A stretch of DNA of 35,119 nt from JACRAO01 sp964490895 (lineage in GTDB: Bacteria > Bdellovibrionota > UBA1018). The stretch covers positions 1 through 35,119 of the forward strand of contig CAZBEI010000022.1 in NCBI GenBank assembly GCA_964490895.1, given 5' to 3'. Below are positions 24,203 to 32,167 of this stretch, piece by piece; the first letter of the stretch is position 1, and every line of letters begins with the position of its first letter. The position numbers and the translations under genes are program-made. The notes under the pieces are model-generated. The model was given only the letters and a program-made list of their open reading frames with translations. It was not told the DNA's origin and searched no databases.

Positions 24203-25006
24203 CTATGTTTTCATGGAAATCGCCACACTCTCCATCCAATCTCCCACTCTCTCTAAAATATTTTGAGATGCTAATTGAAACTCTGGAACACTAAACAGTA
24301 AAACTAAAAATCCAACCCCAATGCTCACTGAAAAAGAAAGTACTAAAATATTTAATTGAGGCATGGATTTGGCTAAAATTCCAAATACGATATTTACGGA
24401 AAATAATGAAATCGCCATTGGAGCAGCCATTTGAACTCCAAATGAAATGATTTCTTTTGTCTGTGAAATAAGTTTTTGTGTCAGCAATGCGGTCACTCCT
24501 GCTTGCCCCAACCCAATCATCTCATAACTTTTTAACGCAGCAGTGAGCATCAAATGATGCCCATCCAGAATGAGAAATAGAAGCATCGCAATAGCCAATT
24601 GAAACTCAGCAATCACTTGTGTTTGTGTTTCTTGATGAGGATCATATAAACTTGCAGTGGCAAATCCCATAAAGCTCCCGGCTAAGTTTGCTCCAAAGTT
24701 TATTCCATCAAATAAAAGTTTCGCCGAATATCCTAGAACAAATCCAAAGAGAGCCTCTGAAAACACAGTCCCCACTAGCCCCATCAGAGAATGTCCCCAA
24801 AACAAGGCCTCGCCTGGCCTCACCTGTCCTGTCCGAACAAGGGTAGGATAAAGAGCCAAAGTAATAGCTAAAGAAAATAGGACCTTGGCACTCGTTGGAA
24901 TAAGGCGATCCCCAAAAAAAGGCAGCACAGCAATGAGAACACTAAACCTCACTAAAACAGCAAAAAAAGTCAAAAACTCTTCTTCATTAAGTTGGAATAA
25001 ATTCAT
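24203..25006 (-). CDS. fliR: Flagellar export gate protein FliR
   Basis: 267 residues from ATG 25006, which overlaps the fliQ stop by 4 nt (ATGA); a longer reading from 25075 would add 23 residues lying inside fliQ and unlike FliR. The protein starts MNLFQLNEEEFLTFFAVLVR and has about six hydrophobic segments (for example LIAVLPFFGD, GLVGTVFSEALFGFVLGY, LLFLILDGHHLMLTA). FliR forms the P5-Q4-R1 gate complex with FliP and FliQ. Confidence 0.95.
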   Translation of the reverse strand: MNLFQLNEEEFLTFFAVLVRFSVLIAVLPFFGDRLIPTSAKVLFSLAITLALYPTLVRTGQVRPGEALFWGHSLMGLVGTVFSEALFGFVLGYSAKLLFDGINFGANLAGSFMGFATASLYDPHQETQTQVIAEFQLAIAMLLFLILDGHHLMLTAALKSYEMIGLGQAGVTALLTQKLISQTKEIISFGVQMAAPMAISLFSVNIVFGILAKSMPQLNILVLSFSVSIGVGFLVLLFSVPEFQLASQNILERVGDWMESVAISMKT

Positions 25007-25275
25007 TGACGAATGAGGTCTCCAGCATTTCCTAACACTTGTGTAGCGTAATTTTGTAAAATTTCGAGCATCCATGGTGCCATCACGACTAGAACCAAAA
25101 CAACTGCAATCATTTTAGGAATAAAAGTGAGTGTGGCTTCGTTAATTTGTGTAATCGCCTGAAGTAAACTCACCAAAATACCAACCAGCATAGCAGCCAA
25201 TAAAAGAGGACCCGCTAAAAAAACCGTCGTTTTGATTGCCTCCAAAGCTATTGTCATGACCATTTCTTCAGTCAT
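25003..25275 (-). CDS. fliQ: Flagellar export gate protein FliQ
   Basis: 90 residues with two hydrophobic hairpin segments (LLLAAMLVGILVSLLQAIT and MIAVVLVLVVMAPWMLEIL) typical of FliQ; QINEATLTFIPKM is the conserved loop. Lies 12 nt after fliP and overlaps fliR by 4 nt. Confidence 0.96.
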   Translation of the reverse strand: MTEEMVMTIALEAIKTTVFLAGPLLLAAMLVGILVSLLQAITQINEATLTFIPKMIAVVLVLVVMAPWMLEILQNYATQVLGNAGDLIRQ

Positions 25276-25287
25276 TACTTTTCCCTC

Positions 25288-26076
25288 CTATCCAAAACTT
25301 TTCACCAGGCTCCCAACGACGAGTTCCCAACCATCCACTAAAACAAATAAAAGTAATTTAAAGGGTAAAGAAATCATCACAGGAGGAAGCATCATCATAC
25401 CCATCGCCATGAGAACGCTAGCCACCACCATATCTAAAACTAAAAAAGGTAAATAAAGCATAAAACCAATTTGAAATGCAGTTTTCAGCTCGCTCATAAC
25501 AAAAGAAGGCATTAAAACATAGAGAGGAACATCCTGAGCTATTTTTGGCTTTTCTTCCTTTGACAAAGCCAAAAATAACTCTAAGTCTTTTTCTCTTGTC
25601 TGCTTCATCATAAATTCTCTCAACGGAGTTTCGGCCTTTTCATACGCTGTTTTTTGATCTATTTTTTCACTGAGGTAAGGTTCTATCGAATGAGTGGTGA
25701 TCGCTTTCCAGGTGGGAGCCATGATAAAAAAAGACAGGAAAAGCGCCAGGCCCACTAGAACTTGGTTGGGGGGCATTTGTTGAGTCCCCAAAGCTTGTCT
25801 GAGAAAACTCAATACAACTATGATCCGAGTAAACGAGGTCATCATCATCAGGATGGCGGGCGCCAATGACAACACAGTGAGCATCATGATGACTCTTAAA
25901 ACAGAGACCACATCGCTCGGTTTTTGAGTATTCTGAAATGAAAGGCTAAGCGAAGGCAGAGTTAAACCAGAAGTTCCAGGGGTATAAGATCCTGGTCCTT
26001 GCGAATCCGCAAAAGCAAAAAAACTCCAAAGAATTCCAAATGCTAAAAAAATAATAGAAAGTTGTACTCGCTTCAT
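25288..26076 (-). CDS. fliP: Flagellar export gate protein FliP
   Basis: 262 residues with a cleavable signal peptide (MKRVQLSIIFLAFGILWSFF, AFADS). Conserved blocks MMTSFTRIIVVLSFLRQALG, TQQMPPNQVLVGLALFLSFF, FVMSELKTAFQIGFMLYLPF and DMVVASVLMAMGMMMLPPV are diagnostic of FliP. It forms the pentameric core of the export gate. Overlaps fliO by 4 nt. Confidence 0.97.
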   Translation of the reverse strand: MKRVQLSIIFLAFGILWSFFAFADSQGPGSYTPGTSGLTLPSLSLSFQNTQKPSDVVSVLRVIMMLTVLSLAPAILMMMTSFTRIIVVLSFLRQALGTQQMPPNQVLVGLALFLSFFIMAPTWKAITTHSIEPYLSEKIDQKTAYEKAETPLREFMMKQTREKDLELFLALSKEEKPKIAQDVPLYVLMPSFVMSELKTAFQIGFMLYLPFLVLDMVVASVLMAMGMMMLPPVMISLPFKLLLFVLVDGWELVVGSLVKSFG

Positions 26077-27080
26077 AGTGGCTTTAGACCCTCAACCTTA
26101 CTTTTTACTTGTGAACGAATGCTAGGTTTTGAACTCTCCGATCGAAGCATTTCGAAAAATACAGGCGGTTCTGCAGCCACTGTGCCACTCGCTCCAGCGA
26201 AATCCATTTCAGAAGATTCTCCATCTCCAAGCTGGGTAATCAGATTGATCGAATCCTGAGAAACACCTAAAACCAACAATTTGCCAGAAATTTTTACAAC
26301 CATAATACTTTTTTGAGGCCCCAAATAGTGATGAGAAACGACTTCAATCATTTTTTCTTTATTCCCAAAATTCAGTCCTGATATTTTTTTAAAGATCTGA
26401 CCTACTCCATAAACACCTGATTTATTTCTTTTTTTAAATAAAAACCGTAGCCCGCAAGCCAAAACTCCAAGCAATAACAAAACCCCCATCAAGAGCGAAA
26501 AAGATCGCATGGGTTTATAAAAAGAATAGGGCTTTTTAGTTGTTTCCCTTCGAACAGTAGGACTTTGAACTTGAATTTGCGGTATTAGTGCTTGAGTTTT
26601 TTTTAATACATTTTCAATGAGAACCTTTTCTTCGGGTGATTCTTTTTCTTGGCGTTGGGCCGATGCCGCACTCACCAACACATCTTTTTGACTGTCCCTT
26701 AAACTTAACGTTAATACTTTTCCGCTGGGATTGATTTCAAATTGATCCTGAAATTTTTTAGCATCTCCCTTTATATTGAGACGGCACCGCACGAGGCCCG
26801 TATTGTATTGATAGGCAAAAATCTTTTTTAAAACTGCCCCCGGGATATGTAAAATCTTCGCTGGATAAATCGAGACATCACTCAGACTGAGCTGAATAAT
26901 GTCTTTAAAAAATTCGGTGCTCAATTGTTTTTTAGAGATGACCTGATCAAAACTCAATTCGACTTGAGAACCATTCTTAATTTGAATTTTTACTAAATTA
27001 GTGACTGCAAAAACAGGAGCTGGGATCACCAGACAGATACTCAGAACTCCAAAAAAAATTTTAATCTGTAAAAGTCTCAT
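26073..27080 (-). CDS. fliO: FliO with an extra periplasmic domain
   Basis: 335 residues, much longer than usual FliO (about 100-150). Signal-like N-terminus (FFGVLSICLVIPAPVFA), a periplasmic domain of about 100 residues (VKIQIKNGSQVELSFD ... KVLTLSLRD) that looks like an AMIN/beta-rich domain, a linker, one membrane segment (about 194-215), and then the FliO cytoplasmic part (MIEVVSHHYLGPQKSIMVVK, ISGKLLVLGVSQDSINLI). FliO helps FliP assemble. Call supported by position directly before fliP. The extra domain is the unusual point. Confidence 0.88.
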   Translation of the reverse strand: MRLLQIKIFFGVLSICLVIPAPVFAVTNLVKIQIKNGSQVELSFDQVISKKQLSTEFFKDIIQLSLSDVSIYPAKILHIPGAVLKKIFAYQYNTGLVRCRLNIKGDAKKFQDQFEINPSGKVLTLSLRDSQKDVLVSAASAQRQEKESPEEKVLIENVLKKTQALIPQIQVQSPTVRRETTKKPYSFYKPMRSFSLLMGVLLLLGVLACGLRFLFKKRNKSGVYGVGQIFKKISGLNFGNKEKMIEVVSHHYLGPQKSIMVVKISGKLLVLGVSQDSINLITQLGDGESSEMDFAGASGTVAAEPPVFFEMLRSESSKPSIRSQVKSKVEGLKPL

Positions 27081-27091
27081 TTTTGAATCAC

Positions 27092-27529
27092 CTATTTGAG
27101 TTGCTCAATTCTTTCCACTGGAGATAAAATATCGGTAAGCCGAATGCCAAATTTTTCATTGACAACAACGACTTCCCCCCTTGCTATCAACTTATCATTG
27201 ACTAAAACCTCGAGAGGTTCCCCCGCAAACTTTGAAAGCTCAACGACAGCACCCTGGGCAAGCTGTAATACGTCTCGAATGGACATCTTCGAGCGGCCGA
27301 GCTCCACTGTCACTTTGAGTGGGATATCTAAAATAAAATCTAAGGAGTGAAAGGGAACATTGTTTGATTTTGTTTCCGCTGGAGCCCCTGCTGCAGCAGA
27401 GGACGAGGGGGCTTGTGCAACTGCAGCCCCTAATGCTGCCGCTAAATCAGCAGGATTTGGAGCACTGGTTTGCGCCTGGGGTTGTACGGTTTCTGTTCCT
27501 GTTCCTGTTTCTGTTCCTGTCTCTGTCAT
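27092..27529 (-). CDS. fliN: Flagellar rotor switch protein FliN
   Basis: 145 residues. The C-terminal SpoA domain (LDFILDIPLKVTVELGRSKM, SIRDVLQLAQGAVVELSKFA, RGEVVVVNEKFGIRLTDIL) is typical of FliN, which forms the C-ring base. The first 55 residues are a low-complexity Thr/Glu/Ala/Pro extension (MTETGTETGTGTETV), coded by a tandem hexanucleotide-like repeat. Follows fliM by 4 nt. Confidence 0.96.
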   Translation of the reverse strand: MTETGTETGTGTETVQPQAQTSAPNPADLAAALGAAVAQAPSSSAAAGAPAETKSNNVPFHSLDFILDIPLKVTVELGRSKMSIRDVLQLAQGAVVELSKFAGEPLEVLVNDKLIARGEVVVVNEKFGIRLTDILSPVERIEQLK

Positions 27530-27533
27530 AATA

Positions 27534-28559
27534 TTATTCCTCCTCTGTGACCCGTGTCACCTGAACTGCTCTATTTCCTCTGGACGTCCCTAATAGACAT
27601 TTGAATTTCGGAACTCCCTCGATTAAGACATCCAGTTCTCCGTCCGCATTTTGTGAAAGCGGAATGATATCTCCAATGTTTAAATTCACAAGGTCACCCA
27701 CCGTAATCGTGGCCCCACCTAAATTCACCACCACATTGGCATCTGTATTTCGAAGATGCTCTTCCATCTTATGGGTCCACTCTTTATCTGTTCGATCACT
27801 TTCTGTCTGAAACGAAGCATTGAGTTTATTTTTGATAGGTTCAATCGTCGAGTAAGGAATCACTAACACCACTGTGCCTGTCGCATTTTCTAACTCAATT
27901 TCGAAGGTAGTAGAAATAATGACTTCAGAAGGAGGCACCACTCCGACAAATTGTGGATTGACCTCCGTCCGTAAAAATGAAATTTCAGTTTTATGAATAG
28001 GGGCCCAAGCTTCTTCCAAATCTTTGATAGCTAGATCCATCACTTTTTTCATGATAGAAATTTCGATCCGTGTAAATTCTTTTCCCTCAATCTTAGTGTA
28101 AGGCCGATCTGTGCCTCCAAAATAACTATCCACAAGCGCGTAGGTAAGCTTGGATTCGAATACTAAAAGAGCAGGACCCCTCAGTGCCTCAAACCGCATG
28201 ATGCACATGCAACTAGGGATAGGGAGGGTGTTGACAAACTCACCAAACTTTAGAAGGTCCGTAGAAATAATGCTGATGGAAGCTATCTTTCGAAGGCTAT
28301 TAGAAAGAGACATTCGGTAAAGCCGAATAAATCTTTCGTAAATAATATCGAGAGTAGGCATTCGACCACGAATCACGCGGTCTTGATTTGTTAAATCATA
28401 GGCTGTGATTTCAGACTCTGGAATAGCAGTCAGAGAACCCCACCCTGAGCCCTCAGCCGCTCCACCCGTGCCTGCGCCTTGCGCATTTACATCAATATTG
28501 CCGTCGGCAACAGCATTGAGAAGAGCATCGACTTCTGACTGTGTAAGAACTTGATTCAT
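27534..28559 (-). CDS. fliM: Flagellar motor switch protein FliM
   Basis: 341 residues. N-terminal LTQSEVDALLNAV is the CheY-binding peptide region; the middle domain has FIRLYRMSLSNSLRKIASIS and YFGGTDRPYTKIEGKEFTRI, and the C-terminal SpoA domain has LGGATITVGDLVNLNIGDII. FliM transmits the chemotaxis signal to the rotor. The ATG at 28559 has AGGA about 10 nt upstream. Confidence 0.97.
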   Translation of the reverse strand: MNQVLTQSEVDALLNAVADGNIDVNAQGAGTGGAAEGSGWGSLTAIPESEITAYDLTNQDRVIRGRMPTLDIIYERFIRLYRMSLSNSLRKIASISIISTDLLKFGEFVNTLPIPSCMCIMRFEALRGPALLVFESKLTYALVDSYFGGTDRPYTKIEGKEFTRIEISIMKKVMDLAIKDLEEAWAPIHKTEISFLRTEVNPQFVGVVPPSEVIISTTFEIELENATGTVVLVIPYSTIEPIKNKLNASFQTESDRTDKEWTHKMEEHLRNTDANVVVNLGGATITVGDLVNLNIGDIIPLSQNADGELDVLIEGVPKFKCLLGTSRGNRAVQVTRVTEEE

Positions 28560-28590
28560 ACCGCCATCCTAGCAGTTCTAGTTATTTTAC

Positions 28591-29157
28591 CTATCCACTC
28601 ACCGCAAAATTAGTAAAGTAAACTCCTTTTACTTTACCCGTAACCAAAAAATCATTGACTGCTTTTTTAATTTCATCCTTCAAATAATCTCTTCCTTCGG
28701 CAGTTGCTAAATCCGAAGGCTTTTTACTATTAAATAGATCAATCACTGTATTTCTAACCTGTGGCATTTTTTGACTGAGTTCACTTTCCGTATCATCATT
28801 GGGAACTTCGATTGAGATATTGACTCGTGCAAATTTAGGATTGACTGTTCCAACAGTTGCTAAATTAATGGTGAACTGATCCAGAGTGACCATTTTTCCA
28901 AACTCTGAGGTTTTTTTTTCTCCTGCCTTTTCTCCTTCGCCATGGCCACTGGCTTCGCCACCTTCGTGATGCTCTACTGCAATGTCTTGCACATTGGGAG
29001 TACTTTTATTTTTAAGATGAGAAACGACAAGCATGCCGATCATTCCCACAGTGGCCACTGTGTTCGAAATCATCAAAATCATCTGCAATTTATTTCCACC
29101 GCTTGGGGACGAGGCAACTTGCGCAGGTGGAGTTTCTGTTTTTTCTTCGGCCGCCAT
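28591..29157 (-). CDS. fliL: Flagellar basal body-associated protein FliL
   Basis: 188 residues: short cytoplasmic tail, one membrane segment (MILMISNTVATVGMIGMLVV), a His/Glu/Gly-rich linker, then the periplasmic FliL domain (LDQFTINLATVGTVNPKFAR, VNISIEVPNDDTESELSQKM, RDYLKDEIKKAVNDFL). FliL surrounds and stabilises the stator units. Separated from flgE by a 111-nt gap holding a strong inverted repeat. Confidence 0.94.
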   Translation of the reverse strand: MAAEEKTETPPAQVASSPSGGNKLQMILMISNTVATVGMIGMLVVSHLKNKSTPNVQDIAVEHHEGGEASGHGEGEKAGEKKTSEFGKMVTLDQFTINLATVGTVNPKFARVNISIEVPNDDTESELSQKMPQVRNTVIDLFNSKKPSDLATAEGRDYLKDEIKKAVNDFLVTGKVKGVYFTNFAVSG

Positions 29158-29172
29158 AAATGGATAGAGCCT

Positions 29173-29226
29173 CCCTTGCTCTAAACTAGAACCTCACCTT
29201 TAAGTGTGCACTGTTTAGAGCAAGGG
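29173..29226. promoter_or_regulatory. Inverted repeat in the flgE-fliL gap that covers the fliL ribosome binding site
   Basis: Arms 29173-29186 and 29213-29226 are exact 14-bp reverse complements around a 26-nt loop. On the minus strand the downstream arm contains AGGGAGG, the likely fliL ribosome binding sequence, about 12 nt before its ATG (29157). Folding would hide it or, with the upstream arm, act as an attenuator between flgE and fliL. There is no long U run right after the stem. Confidence 0.65.
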
Positions 29227-29268
29227 GGCAAGTACCCGTACTTATTTTTTTATGTCAAGGAGATGACT

Positions 29269-30552
29269 TTATTGCCTCTTCATATTTAGTACTTCGTGCA
29301 TCATTTCATCTGCAACAGTGATCACCTTACTATTGGCCTGAAAGTTTCTCTGTGCTGTCATTAAATTGATGAACTCATTTGCAATATCAGTAGTAGAAGA
29401 TTCAATTGTTTTAGACGAAACACTCCCTCTTCCCCCTGCTTGTGGAGCTCCAAGAGTTGCCTGGCCAGATAACCGGCTCTCTCGATAGCGGTTTTGACCC
29501 GCTTTGAAAAGCCCTTCTGGATTCTCAAATTTACCAATAGAAATTTGAGCTAAATTGACGTTTTGACCATTGCTATAAATCGCCGTCAACATTCCGTCAT
29601 TATTAAAGCTCAGTCCAGCCAAAGTCCCTGCCGAATATCCGTCCTGGAGCGCTTTGTATATTTCCGAATTGGTTCCATACTGAGTGACCTGAGTGCCTGT
29701 GCCGCCTTTTTCTTTTTCATCCCCAAACTGAAAAACGATGTTTTGGTTAGGAAGTGCGCCTTTATTAAAATTAAACTCAGACTTATCCACCGTTTGGTTT
29801 TGAAGCCTTCCATCGGTATCAAACGTCAAAGTTCCAGTGGCCTGCTCAACCAGTCCATCTTTCTTGCCGTCAGCAACTTCGTCGCCTTTGGCCATCGCCT
29901 TCCAAACCCACTTGCCATTCTCCACCTTATTAAAATACAAAGTCACCACATGGGCAGTTCCGGCACTGTCGTAAACCGTTACGCCTGTAGCATAATGCGA
30001 AGTGAGCTCTGGACTTTCAGGATTGAACTGGAGCGAGTTTTCAGCTCTTAAGTCTAAATTCATGAAAAGATCTACCTTCTTAGTTCTTCGGGCGTCAATC
30101 ACTGTGCGATCCACAGAAATATCCCCTAACTTAGAAGTGACCTTCCCATCTTCGTCTGTTCTAAAACCCTGAACACGAAAATCATCGGCATTGATCAATT
30201 TTCCTTCTTTATCAAAATGGAAAGACCCGTTTCGGGTAAAGCTTTGTCCATCCACACCCTTTAAAACAAAAAATCCATCTCCCGTAATCGCCAAATCAGT
30301 TGCTGACTCCGTTTGGTTAATCGATCCTTGAGAAAAGATAGGATTTACGGCCATAAGCCTTGTTCCACGGCCAATTTGATTTCCCCCCAAAAGTCCCTTC
30401 AGTGATTTTGCAATCACATCTGAGAACTCGGGGCGGCTGACTTTAAAACCAACGGTATTTGCGTTAGCAATATTGTCACCGTAAATAGACAAGGCTTCGC
30501 CCTGAGCCTGAAGCCCAGAGATCCCTGTATACATACTGGATAATATACCCAT
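29269..30552 (-). CDS. flgE: Flagellar hook protein FlgE
   Basis: 427 residues from ATG 30552, chosen because AAGGAGG lies 9 nt upstream; a longer reading from 30576 adds 8 residues before the conserved start. N-terminus GILSSMYTGISGLQAQGEAL and SIYGDNIANANTVGFK is the D0 domain of flagellar axial proteins; the C-terminus ANEFINLMTAQRNFQANSKV and ITVADEMMHEVLNMKR completes it. In between are hook D1/D2 regions (for example ITGDGFFVLKG). Polymerises into the hook under the control of FliK and FlgD. Confidence 0.96.
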   Translation of the reverse strand: MGILSSMYTGISGLQAQGEALSIYGDNIANANTVGFKVSRPEFSDVIAKSLKGLLGGNQIGRGTRLMAVNPIFSQGSINQTESATDLAITGDGFFVLKGVDGQSFTRNGSFHFDKEGKLINADDFRVQGFRTDEDGKVTSKLGDISVDRTVIDARRTKKVDLFMNLDLRAENSLQFNPESPELTSHYATGVTVYDSAGTAHVVTLYFNKVENGKWVWKAMAKGDEVADGKKDGLVEQATGTLTFDTDGRLQNQTVDKSEFNFNKGALPNQNIVFQFGDEKEKGGTGTQVTQYGTNSEIYKALQDGYSAGTLAGLSFNNDGMLTAIYSNGQNVNLAQISIGKFENPEGLFKAGQNRYRESRLSGQATLGAPQAGGRGSVSSKTIESSTTDIANEFINLMTAQRNFQANSKVITVADEMMHEVLNMKRQ

Positions 30553-30663
30553 AGTGGACGCCCTCCTTAGCGCCATTTATTATTCAAAGCACTCACTCCT
30601 CAATCAATCAGAGTGAGCCAAAGGGCCTCCCAAAATGGGTCCAGCCCAAACTTATTTACAACC

Positions 30664-30718
30664 GTGATGGCCCCGCCTTTACACAGTGATGGCCCCGCCT
30701 TTACACCATGATGGCTCC
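30664..30718. repeat. 22-bp tandem repeat overlapping the end of the TIGR02530 gene
   Basis: Two copies of a 22-bp unit (30664-30685 and 30686-30707, one base different) plus half of a third (30708-30718). The third copy carries the last codons of the gene at 30701-31135, and each unit repeats the terminal TAA environment (GTG TAA AGGCGG on the minus strand). It looks like a local duplication of the gene's 3' end. Confidence 0.8.
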
Positions 30719-31135
30719 ATCAATGTTGGTAAAAACATTTCCATTCAATGAATTTCGATCCATGGCTGTCACCACCGTTCGATTTTTTACATTTACAATG
30801 AAAGCTGCATCACCTGTTAAAACCAAAGTATCCTCTACTCCTTTTTGCGAAGCCTTGTCGACGGCTGCGTTAATTTTTGACATCAGAGCTTGATCCATCG
30901 GGATTTTTCGATCTTGCAATCGCTGAAAAGCATGAGCAGAAAATTTTAAGGGAACTTTGATTTGATCCAAATCAAGGCTCGGTTCAGTATACTCAAGATT
31001 TTTTTCGAATATTTTATGAAACTCTCCCTGCGAACCCTCTGTTTTATTGGGCTGACGTTCACTCCGCTCAACACCAGATTGGGAAGGCAGAGAAGTCACA
31101 TTTGGATAAAGTAAAATATCATTTCTCAAGTTCAT
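30701..31135 (-). CDS. TIGR02530-family flagellar operon protein
   Basis: About 145 residues from ATG 31135 (a TTG at 31129 is also possible; readings to 31189 add residues inside flgD). The C-terminal FSAHAFQRLQDRKIPMDQAL ... ALVKASQKG-type block followed by NVKNRTVVTAMDRNSLNGNV and FTNIDGAIMV is the diagnostic pattern of the 'flagellar operon protein' family TIGR02530, found between flgD and flgE in many bacteria. Its exact role in hook formation is not established. AGGAGG lies immediately upstream. Overlaps flgD by 17 nt. Confidence 0.88.
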   Translation of the reverse strand: MNLRNDILLYPNVTSLPSQSGVERSERQPNKTEGSQGEFHKIFEKNLEYTEPSLDLDQIKVPLKFSAHAFQRLQDRKIPMDQALMSKINAAVDKASQKGVEDTLVLTGDAAFIVNVKNRTVVTAMDRNSLNGNVFTNIDGAIMV

Positions 31136-32129
31136 CTCCTCCTGTTGGGGTTGAGTCGCTGAGTCCATTTGGAAATCCCATGGGTTCACGGGGGGTGGGC
31201 TCTCGATCTAAATTCTGAGAACCCACACCTCTTTGAAAGGTAAATAAATTTTTCTTCGCATCTACACTTTGCTTTGGAACTTCTTGCGCTAATTCTGGAG
31301 TTTTTTTCTGATGTTCTTGGGTTTCGTTTTCAGTTTCAATCTTAACAATATTCCGCAGTGTGACTTTATCTGGCTTATTGAAATCGCCAACTAAAAATAC
31401 GGGCTCAGATCCCTCAAAACTAATTCCAATGACTTTTGATTTGGTGGTTGGATTTGTGGAAATTGAAACCCCTTTTTCGTCTTTAGCTTCGATGCGGAAT
31501 AGATAATTTCCAGATTTCGCTGGCAAAGAACTCGTCTTTAATCCATCCCAGTTAAAACTATTTTGTCCGATCTTTTGTGGGCCAATATTTTTCTCTAAAA
31601 TACTCTCACCACTTTCAGACAAAATGTGGATATCCACACTGGCTGCATCTTTTGGCAGCTGAAAACTCAAACCATCGCTCATACCCTCAGTGTGAGGAAA
31701 TCGATCTCGATCAATAGTGATCGATTTCCCAATAAGATTGGTCATCGCCAATCGCTCCAAGGGGTTGGACTGGGAGTTCATTTTTCCAAGAGTAGAATTA
31801 ATATTTTGGAGTTGCTCGACTGAGGCATACTGCGCCAATTCACTTGCAAATTGCTCAGCCTTGAACGGCTGAGTGGGATCTTGGTTTTTCAACTGTGTAA
31901 TCATAATGCGCAAAAAATCATCTTTCCCTAAAGTTTTTTTAATTTCGCGTGGCTTCTCAGCCTTGCCGCCATATTTGTTTTGTACCTGACTCCAAGTCTC
32001 TCCATACTTTGGAGCGGTCTCAGCTTCTTTTAGGTCTTTTTGGGTATTCAGGTAACTATTGTCTCCTTGGATTGTAGAGGGACTGAGGTTGGGTGGATTT
32101 GAACTTGGGCTCTGAACTTTTCCTAGCAT
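31119..32129 (-). CDS. flgD: Flagellar hook cap (hook assembly) protein FlgD
   Basis: 336 residues. Conserved N-terminal block GKDDFLRIMITQLKNQDPTQ and PFKAEQFASELAQYASVEQL precedes the FlgD FLN/Tudor-like domains (NSFNWDGLKTSSLPAKSGNY, LFRIEAKDEKG). FlgD forms the scaffold cap on which FlgE polymerises. The tail beyond about residue 265 (Gln/Pro/Glu-rich) is longer than usual and looks disordered. Confidence 0.94.
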   Translation of the reverse strand: MLGKVQSPSSNPPNLSPSTIQGDNSYLNTQKDLKEAETAPKYGETWSQVQNKYGGKAEKPREIKKTLGKDDFLRIMITQLKNQDPTQPFKAEQFASELAQYASVEQLQNINSTLGKMNSQSNPLERLAMTNLIGKSITIDRDRFPHTEGMSDGLSFQLPKDAASVDIHILSESGESILEKNIGPQKIGQNSFNWDGLKTSSLPAKSGNYLFRIEAKDEKGVSISTNPTTKSKVIGISFEGSEPVFLVGDFNKPDKVTLRNIVKIETENETQEHQKKTPELAQEVPKQSVDAKKNLFTFQRGVGSQNLDREPTPREPMGFPNGLSDSTPTGGDELEK

Positions 32130-32167
32130 TACTGTTTTTCCCCTCTTCTATCTATTTTGTTATCCAT

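Noticed and set aside
24203..25075. Long fliR start at 25075
   Set aside because: The extra 23 residues lie inside fliQ and are unlike FliR; ATG 25006 overlaps the fliQ stop as ATGA.
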